A stretch of 64,000 nt of DNA, from contig NZ_PYMI01000003.1 in the NCBI RefSeq assembly GCF_003025595.1, forward strand, positions 496,001 through 560,000, in the 5' to 3' direction. The translations under genes were made by a program, and so were the position numbers. The DNA is from Photobacterium ganghwense. GTDB lineage: Bacteria > Pseudomonadota > Gammaproteobacteria > Enterobacterales > Vibrionaceae. This document shows positions 7,237 through 14,869 of the stretch, one piece after another (within the stretch, counting starts at the first letter, position 1; each line of letters opens with the position of its first letter). The notes beneath the pieces are model-generated. The model was not told the DNA's origin and searched no databases. It saw nothing but the letters and a program-made list of their open reading frames with translations.

Positions 7237-8676
7237 ATGCAGTTCGATACCGTATTCCGAAATGTTCAGGTTGTTGACGGCACGGGTGCCGAGCCTTACC
7301 ACGCTGATGTTGCCATCTCCGGGGATCGTATTGCAGCCATTGGTGACCTGGCGGGATGCCAGGCGACTGTGGTGATTGACGGTGATGGTAAAGCGCTGGC
7401 ACCGGGCTTTATTGATGTTCACACCCATGACGACACCAACGTGATCCGCTATCCCGACTGTCTCGCCAAAATCAGCCAGGGGGTGACCTCGGTTATTGTT
7501 GGCAACTGCGGGATCAGCGCCTCACCGGCCGTGCTGGCAGGCGACCCGCCGGACCCGATGAATTTGCTCGGCAAGCAGGCTGATTTCCAGTATCCGACGT
7601 TTACGAACTATGCCCGCGCGGTTGAGCAGGCAGCGCCTGCGGTCAATGTGGCGGCGTTGGTTGGCCATACCACGTTACGCAATAACGAAATGGATGACCT
7701 TTACCGTGCGGCGACCCCCCTGGAAATTCAGGCGATGAAAGCACGTCTGCGGGAGGCGATGCAAGCCGGTGCGTTGGGCCTCAGTTCGGGGCTGGCTTAT
7801 GCCTCTGCCAAACAGGCTCCGACCGAAGAGGTGATGGCGCTGGCGGAAGAATTGGCGGCCTTCGGCGGGATTTATACGACCCACATGCGCACTGAGTTTG
7901 AAGAGATTCTGGCTGCAATGGAAGAAGCCTTTGCAACCGGACGTCACGCCCGAGTGCCGGTGGTGATCTCTCATCTTAAATGTGCCGGTGCCGGAAACTG
8001 GGGACGAACCGTTGAAGTGCTGAAGTTAATGGAAGCAACCAGCCAGCACCAGGATGTTGCCTGTGATTGTTATCCGTATTCGGCCAGCTCGTCCACGCTG
8101 GATCTGAATCAGGTGACGGACGATTTCGACATCTTTATTACCTGGTCAGAAGCGTTACCGGAGCAGGCGGGAAAAACCCTGAAGCAAATTGCTGACGAAA
8201 TGGCACTGCCGTTATTGGATGCGGCCAAAGCGTTGCAACCGGCCGGTGCGGTTTACCACTGTATGGATGAAGCAGACGTTGAGCGGGTGCTGAAATATCG
8301 CCTGACCATGGTGGGGTCGGATGGCTTACCGAATGATCCGCATCCGCATCCACGACTCTGGGGCGCATTTCCCCGGGTGCTGGGTTATTACAGTCGGGAA
8401 CGCCAGCTATTTTCGCTGGCACAGGCTGTCCACAAAATGACGGGTATGTCGGCAAGGCGGTTTGGTCTGGCTGACCGTGGGGAAATACGCGAAGGCGCTT
8501 ATGCGGATCTGGTGTTGTTTGACCCGAACACCATCATTGATGTGGCGGATTTCGCCCATCCCATTGCGGCAGCCAAAGGCATTGAGCAGGTAATGGTGAA
8601 TGGCCATACCAGCTATCTGAACGGGGAAGTCAGTCCCCAACGTTGCGGGCGGTTTTTGTACCGTCAGCAGCGCTGA
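7237..8676 (+). CDS. N-acyl-D-amino-acid deacylase (D-aminoacylase family)
   Basis: A 479-residue amidohydrolase-superfamily enzyme that removes an acyl group from the nitrogen of D-configured amino acids. Visible motifs are the HxH metal pair H62/H64 in FIDVHTHDD, the zinc-bridging Cys C91 in VGNCGISASP, His residues in TTHMRTE and VISHLKCAG, and the catalytic Asp in VGSDGLPNDPHPHPR. These match D-aminoacylases, and the length is normal. AAGGAAG precedes the ATG at 7237. In this cluster the most sensible substrate is N-acetyl-D-glucosaminate, an N-acetyl-D-amino acid, whose deacetylation would feed the PLP enzyme. Generic D-amino acid salvage is the alternative. It is cotranscribed with the regulator upstream and probably with ridA. 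Confidence 0.92.
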   Translation: MQFDTVFRNVQVVDGTGAEPYHADVAISGDRIAAIGDLAGCQATVVIDGDGKALAPGFIDVHTHDDTNVIRYPDCLAKISQGVTSVIVGNCGISASPAVLAGDPPDPMNLLGKQADFQYPTFTNYARAVEQAAPAVNVAALVGHTTLRNNEMDDLYRAATPLEIQAMKARLREAMQAGALGLSSGLAYASAKQAPTEEVMALAEELAAFGGIYTTHMRTEFEEILAAMEEAFATGRHARVPVVISHLKCAGAGNWGRTVEVLKLMEATSQHQDVACDCYPYSASSSTLDLNQVTDDFDIFITWSEALPEQAGKTLKQIADEMALPLLDAAKALQPAGAVYHCMDEADVERVLKYRLTMVGSDGLPNDPHPHPRLWGAFPRVLGYYSRERQLFSLAQAVHKMTGMSARRFGLADRGEIREGAYADLVLFDPNTIIDVADFAHPIAAAKGIEQVMVNGHTSYLNGEVSPQRCGRFLYRQQR

Positions 8677-8793
8677 ATCTGGCTCTATTTTTGATTCTTG
8701 ATTCTTAATTCTTGGCCTGGCATGAACCGACGCCGTTTGCAGTTCGATTCGATGACAGACCTGATTTTAGCAACCACATTGGAGTAAGCAATT

Positions 8794-9186
8794 ATGACTA
8801 TCACACGCTATGGCATTGAAGGCGGTACAGGTACCGGCGGTCAGCACCTGCCATTTGCCCGCGCTACGCAGGCGGGAGGTTTCCTGTACGTCTCCGGCCA
8901 GACGCCAATGATTGATGGCGAAGTGGTGGAAGGCGGTATTGTTGAGCAATCGCGTCTGGCAATCCAGAACTGCGTCAACATTATGGAAGAAGCCGGTTAT
9001 GGCCTTGAAGACGTGGTGCACGTGAAGGTTGTCCTGACCGATGCCCGTTATTTCCAGTCATTCAACAAAGTGTTTAAAGAATTCTTTGGCGAGCACCCAC
9101 CGGCACGTATCTGCATGGTCTGTGATCTGGTGGTCGACGTGAAAGTGGAAGTGGACGTTACCTGCTACCGCGAAGATCGTCGCTAG
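8794..9186 (+). CDS. RidA-family enamine/imine deaminase
   Basis: A 130-residue RidA/YjgF/UK114 protein. Characteristic pieces are LYVSGQTPMIDGEVV, a central EEAGYGLEDVVHVKVVLTDARYF and the C-terminal PPARICMVCDLVVDVKVEVDV, with the conserved Arg (PPAR) and a Glu near the C-terminus that bind the substrate carboxylate. GGAG lies 8 nt before the ATG. RidA proteins hydrolyse reactive enamine/imine intermediates released by PLP dehydratases; its place next to the PLP deaminase and deacylase is therefore meaningful. It likely finishes the conversion to the 2-keto acid and protects the cell from the intermediate. The gap to the deacylase is 117 nt. Confidence 0.93.
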   Translation: MTITRYGIEGGTGTGGQHLPFARATQAGGFLYVSGQTPMIDGEVVEGGIVEQSRLAIQNCVNIMEEAGYGLEDVVHVKVVLTDARYFQSFNKVFKEFFGEHPPARICMVCDLVVDVKVEVDVTCYREDRR

Positions 9187-9619
9187 TTCGAGGAATACCT
9201 GGTTCCGGGCGAACACCGTAAACCGCGGGTCGGATGAAGCCTAAGCAAAGTTAGCGCGGAGCAACCCTGAGCGTTCAGCGCTGACTCTGAATATAACCGA
9301 AATGCGGTGCGGTTGATAAAACTAACGTCAGGAAAAAGCCGGGAAAAACGCCAGGAAACTGGAAGAAGGTAAGTCGTTATTACCTTCTGCAAGATCTGAG
9401 GCAACATGGCTCTGAGCGGTTTCCAGAGCAACCGATAAAGAAAAAGGTTGGCAAAGTACCAACCCTTTAAAAAACAAACTGAAATATCAGTAAATCGCGG
9501 GGAAGGGAAACCCACGTCCCCAAGCAAATAAAAGCATAAACCAACTGAAGCAATAATCTTCCTTACAATTCATAAAGATAACTGTTCCAGCTGGTATAAC
9601 GGATTATAAGAGGTATGGA
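9187..9619. other. Gap between ridA and symporter with two hairpins
   Basis: No gene is supported. Two clear inverted repeats occur: GAAGGTAA/TTACCTTC with a 7-nt loop at about 9365-9387, and GGTTGG/CCAACC with a 7-nt loop at about 9449-9467. The second is followed by a good T-run only when read on the minus strand, where no gene is present. On the plus strand it may weaken readthrough into the symporter. The first half of the gap is made of G+C-rich text unlike other gaps here. Confidence 0.5.
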
Positions 9620-11110
9620 ATGAACAGTACACTCTTTCTCACCGGGTTCGGTGCGTATGTGGTTTTTTTAATCTGGCTGGGTTGGTATGTCTCCCGCCAT
9701 CAGAAATCTGGCGAAGACTTCCTGCTCGGCGGGCGAGGCTTGCCTCTGTTCCTGGTGCTTGGCACCACGGTCGCCACCATGGTCGGGACGGGCTCCAGTA
9801 TGGGCGCGGTCGGTTTTGGTTATGCAAATGGCTGGGCCGGTACCCTGTACGGGATCGGTGGCGCAGTCGGGATTTTGTTGCTGGCCTACTGGTTTGCCCC
9901 GGTTCGTAAACTGAACTTCATGACCATGAGTGAAGAGCTGTCTTACTATGTCGGTGCCAACAAGATCGTGAAAAATGTCGTCGGAATTCTGATTTTTATC
10001 GCCTCAATTGGCTGGTTGGGCGCGCACATTCTTGGTGGCGGCATGTACCTGGCATGGATTGCCGACATTGATCTCAATACGGCAAAAATCATTATCGCTG
10101 CGGCCTTTACGATTTATGTTGTGATTGGCGGTTATACCGCGGTGGTTTGGACCGATACCATTCAGGCAATCATCCTGTTTGCCGGATTTATCCTGATGGC
10201 GGTGTTGTCGGTGCAGCACATTGGTGGGCTTGAAAACCTCTATGCAGCGATGGATCCGGCTGCTGTGAGTGTCCTGGGTATCGAAAAACTGGGGATGATT
10301 CCTGCGTTGTCACTGGCACTGGTTGTCGGGGTCGGGATTCTGGCAACCCCTTCTTTCCGTCAGCGTATTTATTCGGGTAAGGATGTGCAGACCATTCGCC
10401 GCTCGTTTACGATGTCTGGCGTACTGTACCTGTTTTTCTCCATTATTCCTGCGGTTATCGGGATGTCGGCCCACGCTATCAACCCGGATCTGAATAATGC
10501 CAACTATGCCTTTCCGTACGTTGCCGCCACGGTACTGCCGGTCGCAGTCGGTATGATTGTGCTGATTGCCGGTCTGTCTGCCACTATGTCGAGCGCCAGT
10601 TCCGATGCGATTGCCGGGGTGTCTATTCTGCTGCGCGACATCTACATCATGTTTACCGGCAAAGTGCCGGGCAAAGACAAAATGGTGACTTACTCACGCT
10701 ATGCACTGGTGATCTGTATCAGTCTGGCCCTGCTGTTCGCACTGACGTCAAACGACATCATTGGCTACATCACTAAAATGATCTCGACCGTGATGTCAGG
10801 CATGTTTGTCTGCGGCATGCTGGGACGCTTCTGGAGTCGTTACAACTGGCAAGGTGCCTTGGCTACATTGGCTGGCGCGTCAGCGGCTTCTTTCTCTGTC
10901 ATGCTGAATGCGGAATGGGGAGCGTTCTGGGGTAACCCTGTAATACCGTCGGTATTGACCGCTCTGGTCGTCGGAGTCGGCGTGAGCCTGCTGACACCCG
11001 CCAATACTGTCACGAAGGAAGAGGCGAAAGCGTTACTGGATGCCGAACGTGCCGCGATGGAACAGAACCAGGAGCCGGATTTAGAAGGCCGTCCTGTAGA
11101 AGCAAAATAA
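9620..11110 (+). CDS. Sodium:solute symporter (SSS family)
   Basis: A 496-residue secondary transporter with about thirteen hydrophobic segments and the SSSF signature regions (GEDFLLGGRGLPL near residues 31-43, GTTVATMVGTGSSMGAVGFGY, and GLSATMSSASSDAIAGVSILLRDIY). The C-terminus is a polar acidic tail. It starts at ATG 9620 with GAGG upstream. It would import the substrate of the catabolic cluster using the sodium gradient, common in marine bacteria. Members near D-aminoacylases are usually guessed to carry amino acids; here a sugar acid such as N-acetylglucosaminate or glucosaminate fits the enzymes better. It is followed by kdgK after 101 nt. Confidence 0.92.
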   Translation: MNSTLFLTGFGAYVVFLIWLGWYVSRHQKSGEDFLLGGRGLPLFLVLGTTVATMVGTGSSMGAVGFGYANGWAGTLYGIGGAVGILLLAYWFAPVRKLNFMTMSEELSYYVGANKIVKNVVGILIFIASIGWLGAHILGGGMYLAWIADIDLNTAKIIIAAAFTIYVVIGGYTAVVWTDTIQAIILFAGFILMAVLSVQHIGGLENLYAAMDPAAVSVLGIEKLGMIPALSLALVVGVGILATPSFRQRIYSGKDVQTIRRSFTMSGVLYLFFSIIPAVIGMSAHAINPDLNNANYAFPYVAATVLPVAVGMIVLIAGLSATMSSASSDAIAGVSILLRDIYIMFTGKVPGKDKMVTYSRYALVICISLALLFALTSNDIIGYITKMISTVMSGMFVCGMLGRFWSRYNWQGALATLAGASAASFSVMLNAEWGAFWGNPVIPSVLTALVVGVGVSLLTPANTVTKEEAKALLDAERAAMEQNQEPDLEGRPVEAK

Positions 11111-11211
11111 TTCTCTAAAACTCGTCAAAATGCAGGTCTTTGTTGTGATGTAAGGCCTGCATCATCGATTACGCTTTAATGACAACTCTTAAAAACACTG
11201 AAGGTGACAGC

Positions 11212-12132
11212 GTGAACATTGCATTTTTTGGTGAGTGTATGGTGGAGCTCAGCGGCCAACCGCTACGGCGTACATTCGGTGGCGATACGCTCAATACTGC
11301 GCTGTATCTGTCACGCCTAGGGGCCAGCCGTCATCTCTCCGTCAGTTACGCAACCGCATTAGGTGTCGATAATATCAGCCGGGATATGCTCAGTGCCTGG
11401 CAGGAAGAAAACATCGATACCCGGCTGGTTCGCAAACTGGAAAATAAATTACCGGGTCTTTATCTGGTTGAAACTGAGCCCAATGGTGAACGTCATTTCC
11501 ATTACTGGCGTAATGACAGTGCGGCGAAATTCTACTTTGCGACCGATCTCTCGCCGCTGGAGCAGGCCATTGATAATCACGAGTTTGATGCGCTGTATAT
11601 CAGTGGCATCAGCCTGGCCATTCTGGCGGAAGAAGCAAAAGCCACATTGATTACTCTGCTGGAAAAGCATCGCCAGCATGGCGGTAAAGTGATGTTTGAC
11701 AATAACTTTCGGCCGCAGCTCTGGACGGCAAAACAGGCCCAGTACTGGTACAGCCAAGTATTGCGGTTTGTCGATATTGCGCTGGTCACTGAAGACGATG
11801 ACCACAAAGTGTGGGGAAATAGCGACATAGTTGCCCGTTGCCGGATGTTTGGCTGTGAGGAAGTGGTGATTAAGCGCGGCTGCGATCCGTGCAAAGTGGT
11901 CAGCCACTTACAATCGGCTGAGCCGACAGTGACTTATGTGGCTGCCAATCAGGTTGAACACGTAGTGGATACCTGTGCAGCCGGGGACTCGTTTGCAGCC
12001 GGTTATCTGGCGGGTCGCCTTACCGGCGCTGATGAAACCCAATCTGCAGAATTAGGGCACCAGTTGGCTGCGATTGTTATTCAGCACCCGGGGGCGATTA
12101 TTCCTCGCGAAGCGATGAGTGCGCTTTTGTGA
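11212..12132 (+). CDS. kdgK: 2-dehydro-3-deoxygluconokinase (KDG kinase)
   Basis: A 306-residue PfkB/ribokinase-family kinase that phosphorylates 2-keto-3-deoxygluconate to KDPG with ATP. It shows FFGECMVELSG, FGGDTLNTALYLSRLG (sugar-binding signature of KdgK) and the C-terminal PfkB motif DTCAAGDSFAAGYLAG with the catalytic Asp in AAGD. I use the GTG at 11212 because AAGG lies 7 nt upstream and the protein then begins at the usual place (MNIAFFGECM); an ATG at 11179 would add eleven residues. It links the upstream deamination genes to the Entner-Doudoroff aldolase that follows. Confidence 0.93.
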   Translation: MNIAFFGECMVELSGQPLRRTFGGDTLNTALYLSRLGASRHLSVSYATALGVDNISRDMLSAWQEENIDTRLVRKLENKLPGLYLVETEPNGERHFHYWRNDSAAKFYFATDLSPLEQAIDNHEFDALYISGISLAILAEEAKATLITLLEKHRQHGGKVMFDNNFRPQLWTAKQAQYWYSQVLRFVDIALVTEDDDHKVWGNSDIVARCRMFGCEEVVIKRGCDPCKVVSHLQSAEPTVTYVAANQVEHVVDTCAAGDSFAAGYLAGRLTGADETQSAELGHQLAAIVIQHPGAIIPREAMSALL

Positions 12133-12202
12133 CAGATAGCCGTAACGGAAATTCTGACCGAACAGCTTTCACGACATAGTGAACTAAAGCGTAATCGGAA
12201 GC

Positions 12203-12250
12203 CTGACCAAAAGTCCTGATCAAAAAATTGACCAAAAAGTTTGGCCGAAC
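12203..12250 (+). repeat. Degenerate 12-13-bp tandem repeat before eda
   Basis: Units resembling CTGACCAAAAGTC recur three to four times (CTGATCAAAAAAT, TGACCAAAAAGTT, TGGCCGAACA) in the 162-nt gap between kdgK and eda. They are imperfect and AT-rich. There is no clear function; one of several locus-specific repeats in this window. Confidence 0.55.
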
Positions 12251-12294
12251 ACATTGATAGAAAAGCATTCTTGTGAAAAAGGAACTCTCAGTAC

Positions 12295-12924
12295 ATGTCT
12301 CAGCAACTAATTGAAAAACTACAGTCGTATAAAATTATTCCCGTCATCCAGATTAATCAGGTCGAGCAGGCGGTTCCGCTGGCTAAAACGCTGGTGGAAA
12401 ATGGTTTGCCGGTGGCCGAAGTAACGTTTCGTACCGAAGCGGCAGCAGAAGCCATCCGGCTGATGCGTGAAGCGTACCCGGAGCTTTGCATTGGCGCGGG
12501 CACGGTTTTGAATGCTGAACAGGTTGACCGGGCAGTAGCGGCCGGCGCGGAATTTATTGTCGCACCGGGTTTGAATCCGAACACGGTACGATACTGTCAG
12601 CAGCAGGGTATTCCGGTCGTGCCGGGCGTAAACAACCCGAGTCAGGTTGAGCAGGCGGTTGAGTTGGGTCTGACTTTTCTCAAGTTCTTCCCGGCTGAGG
12701 CCTCGGGCGGAATCAATATGATCAAATCCCTGCTGGCACCGTACGTCGATATTTCTCTGATGCCGACCGGTGGAATCAGTAAAGCCAATGTTCGCGATTA
12801 CCTGGCGATTGACCGGGTGGCCTGCTGCGGCGGCACCTGGATGGTGGCACCTTCACTGATTGATAATGGCGACTGGGAAGAAATCGGTCGTCTGGTGCGA
12901 GAGGCGGTAGAGCTGGTCGCCTGA
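12295..12924 (+). CDS. eda: KHG/KDPG aldolase
   Basis: A 209-residue class I aldolase that cleaves 2-keto-3-deoxy-6-phosphogluconate to pyruvate and glyceraldehyde-3-phosphate. The general base E42 lies in AEVTFRTEAA and the Schiff-base lysine is K130 in FLKFFPAEASGG; GAGTVLN and LMPTGGIS complete the phosphate-binding parts. Length is normal. An AAGGAA Shine-Dalgarno lies upstream. It is the last gene of the cluster, with a strong terminator right behind it. Together with kdgK it shows that the cluster ends in the Entner-Doudoroff lower branch, which ordinary D-amino acid degradation would not need. Confidence 0.96.
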   Translation: MSQQLIEKLQSYKIIPVIQINQVEQAVPLAKTLVENGLPVAEVTFRTEAAAEAIRLMREAYPELCIGAGTVLNAEQVDRAVAAGAEFIVAPGLNPNTVRYCQQQGIPVVPGVNNPSQVEQAVELGLTFLKFFPAEASGGINMIKSLLAPYVDISLMPTGGISKANVRDYLAIDRVACCGGTWMVAPSLIDNGDWEEIGRLVREAVELVA

Positions 12925-12955
12925 TGTAACAGGGCAATAGTAACAGGCAGAGAAG

Positions 12956-12983
12956 AAAGGCGAGTGTCAGACTCGCCTTTTTC
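12956..12983 (+). terminator. Terminator after eda (bidirectional)
   Basis: AAAGGCGAGT, 5-nt loop, ACTCGCCTTTTT. Perfect 10-bp stem with a T-run on the plus strand; the reverse strand also ends in TTTCTTC and may stop the convergent lipoprotein gene. Confidence 0.9.
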
Positions 12984-13027
12984 GTCGGTGCGCATATCTG
13001 ATTGCACTGCGTCAGACACGCTTTATG

Positions 13028-13834
13028 TCAGAGAGGCAGAAATTCCGCAGACTGCACTCTTCCCCGATCATCAAAATGAAGGGAAAGTGAATGCCATCGC
13101 ATCTGCTGTGCCGGGAAGGTGGCCAGTGTGGTGTTCTGTTTCAGAGATAGCGCCGCTTGTTCGCCACTGCTGATGACAACATCCAGACCTTTAACGGCGT
13201 TGACAATCTGGGGAGCATAGGTTGGGGCAAACTGGCTCAACAGGACGACTTTGTTGATGCCCTGAATTTGCAGGCGATCGACGGTATTGGCGATCAATTG
13301 CAGATCTTCAGTCTGTGGGGAAGCATCCGGTTGTGGCGACTGGCGAATCAGCGATAAATAGGCAATTTGCTCACCGTGTATCTGCTGAACAAAGGCTTCG
13401 GCACGGGCTTTTTTCGGATTATACGCGTACAGTTGTGCACCATATTGCGCCGTACCGAAATTGATATTACTGGCCAGGATTGCCTGTTCAGGTAACAGTG
13501 AGTCAGCCACCTGACGTGCGGTGACCGGGTTGAGCATCAATGCGGTTACATAAGAAAAAGCCGGGGTCAGCACCGGCTGTGATGGCCACTGATAGGAGTA
13601 AAATGCCAGATAGCTCTGGTTTTGGGTGGCTGTATTTGCTGCTGTCTGGTGTCGGCGAAGATTATCGTTCAGCCATTGCTGCGTCGCGTGCTGATCAAAG
13701 CGGTTGTGAGACGTTAACAGGTGCGTAGGCGCAAGCGTGATGAAGCTGAGGGTAACCGTCACGGGCTGAGGGGCCTTGGGCGTACACGCTGAGAGCAGAA
13801 GCCCGATGATGACCAGACTGAGTATTCGAAGCAT
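13028..13834 (-). CDS. Lipoprotein with degenerate 5'-nucleotidase-like fold
   Basis: A 268-residue predicted lipoprotein. From ATG 13834 the N-terminus is MLRILSLVIIGLLLSAC, a textbook lipoprotein signal with cleavage before Cys17. A GTG ten codons earlier is possible but would spoil the signal. Later parts resemble the UshA-type metallophosphoesterase domain: FSYVTALMLNPVTARQVADS and ILASNINF recall the region around GNHEF and LSANI, and INKVVLLSQFAPTYAPQIV then GLDVVISSG recall the segment before the GGHS motif. The metal-binding residues themselves (DxH, GNHE, HxH) are absent. It is therefore probably a non-catalytic relative. This is a resemblance judged by eye, not a search result. It is convergent with eda and stands alone. 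Confidence 0.6.
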   Translation of the reverse strand: MLRILSLVIIGLLLSACTPKAPQPVTVTLSFITLAPTHLLTSHNRFDQHATQQWLNDNLRRHQTAANTATQNQSYLAFYSYQWPSQPVLTPAFSYVTALMLNPVTARQVADSLLPEQAILASNINFGTAQYGAQLYAYNPKKARAEAFVQQIHGEQIAYLSLIRQSPQPDASPQTEDLQLIANTVDRLQIQGINKVVLLSQFAPTYAPQIVNAVKGLDVVISSGEQAALSLKQNTTLATFPAQQMRWHSLSLHFDDRGRVQSAEFLPL

Positions 13835-14256
13835 AACAGGCAAAGTTAGTGTGATTTGGCTCACTATTTTCCGGCAATTTCACTCGATTATCAAATATAA
13901 ACATCATTGCATTTGACGGGGCAGGTGAGGGTTTCGCTGGGGGCCAAGAAGAGCAGGGCTCAAGGATGCTATTTCGAACCGGATCAAAGAGGGAAGGAGA
14001 GATCGAAAACACTGCTGACGTGACAGGCAGAAGCAGAAAAAGAAGACGCAGAAAATCGTAAGATAAAACGGGGACTGCTCCCTCGTAACTGAGTGACGAA
14101 AAAGGCCAAATAGGATGAAACGCACACTTTTAACGCCTATCCGTACATATATCAAACGATTGAATTTTTTTGCATGATTTTTTTGTTGACTCAACAGAGG
14201 CAATCCGTAGAATGCACACCATACCGCAGCGGCAAGGCCGATAGCGGATATTCAGA
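13835..14256. other. Gap between lipoprotein gene and tRNA-Cys
   Basis: No gene is supported. The right end holds the tRNA promoter (14186-14213). The rest is purine-rich (for example AGGGAAGGAGAGATC near 13988) without hairpins or repeats that I could make out. Confidence 0.5.
14186..14213 (+). promoter_or_regulatory. Promoter of the tRNA unit
   Basis: TTGACT (14186-14191), 16-nt spacer, TAGAAT (14208-14213), ending 43 nt before the tRNA-Cys gene. Close to the sigma-70 consensus, as usual for tRNA operons. Confidence 0.8.
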
Positions 14257-14330
14257 GGCGCGTTGGCAGAGTGGCTATGCAGCGGATTGCAAATCCGTGG
14301 ACCTCGGTTCGACTCCGGGACGCGCCTCCA
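14257..14330 (+). tRNA. tRNA-Cys (GCA)
   Basis: A 74-nt cloverleaf with acceptor arms GGCGCGT/ACGCGCC, anticodon loop ATTGCAAAT giving anticodon GCA, T-loop GGTTCGACTCC and an encoded CCA end. It is nearly the same as E. coli tRNA-Cys as I recall it. First gene of a two-tRNA unit. Confidence 0.97.
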
Positions 14331-14408
14331 TTCTCAAAGTTCTCATCCGGAGTGCTTTGAAGCAGACAATTAAGATATGGCATTAAGCGATATCTCACAA
14401 AATTGTGT

Positions 14409-14495
14409 GCCCTGGTGGTGAAATTGGTAGACACAAGGGATTTAAAATCCCTCGCCGTTCGCGGCGTGCCGGTTCAAGTCCGGCCCGGGGCACCA
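14409..14495 (+). tRNA. tRNA-Leu (UAA)
   Basis: An 87-nt class II tRNA with acceptor arms GCCCTGG/CCGGGGC (one G-U), anticodon TAA inside GGGATTTAAAATCCC, a long variable arm CGCCGTTCGCGGCG, T-loop GGTTCAAGTCC and an encoded CCA. It lies 78 nt after tRNA-Cys and ahead of a strong terminator, so the two are cotranscribed. Confidence 0.97.
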
Positions 14496-14504
14496 TTAAA
14501 AATG

Positions 14505-14539
14505 ACGGCTTACAGGTTAGCGCTTGTAAGCCGTTTTTT
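14505..14539 (+). terminator. Terminator of the tRNA unit
   Basis: ACGGCTTACA, 10-nt loop, TGTAAGCCGTTTTTT. Ten-base-pair stem and six T, ten bases after tRNA-Leu. Confidence 0.93.
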
Positions 14540-14869
14540 CATTTCCGCGTTCTGATAAAACGCGTATTCTCATCGCCTCATCGCCTCATCGCCTCATCGC
14601 CTCATCGCCTCATCGCCTGTACTAACGGCATTCTGCCCGTTATTTCTTGTTCGCGATTCTTGTTCGCGCTTACGTTCCCTGTACCTTTGCACTTTTATTA
14701 TTCAGCCACCTAACGCGGTATGCCAGTGCACCACATTGTTAATATGGTGCTTTTTATATGACGTTAACATGGCGAAACAGGTGCTCGCCAGCTACGTTGT
14801 TAATACCTCATTTGGCTTGATCAGCGGTGGTTTTAGCCTGATCCACGCGCTGACTGCAAAGGATACGCC
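14540..14869. other. Gap between tRNA terminator and antiporter gene
   Basis: No gene is supported. It contains the perfect 8-bp repeat at 14569-14616. The antiporter promoter should be here but no convincing hexamer pair was found. Confidence 0.5.
14569..14616 (+). repeat. Perfect tandem repeat, 8 bp x 6
   Basis: CTCATCGC repeated six times without a mismatch, about 250 bp upstream of the antiporter gene and outside any supported coding frame. Perfect identity over six copies suggests recent slippage, and the copy number may vary between strains. Confidence 0.97.

Noticed and set aside
9183..9527. 114-codon minus-strand frame in the ridA-symporter gap
   Set aside because: No Shine-Dalgarno, reads through two hairpins, and has no recognisable domain.
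14257..14616. tRNA-Leu 3' end as an integration site
   Set aside because: No integrase gene, no repeated copy of the tRNA 3' end in the window, and ordinary genes on both sides.
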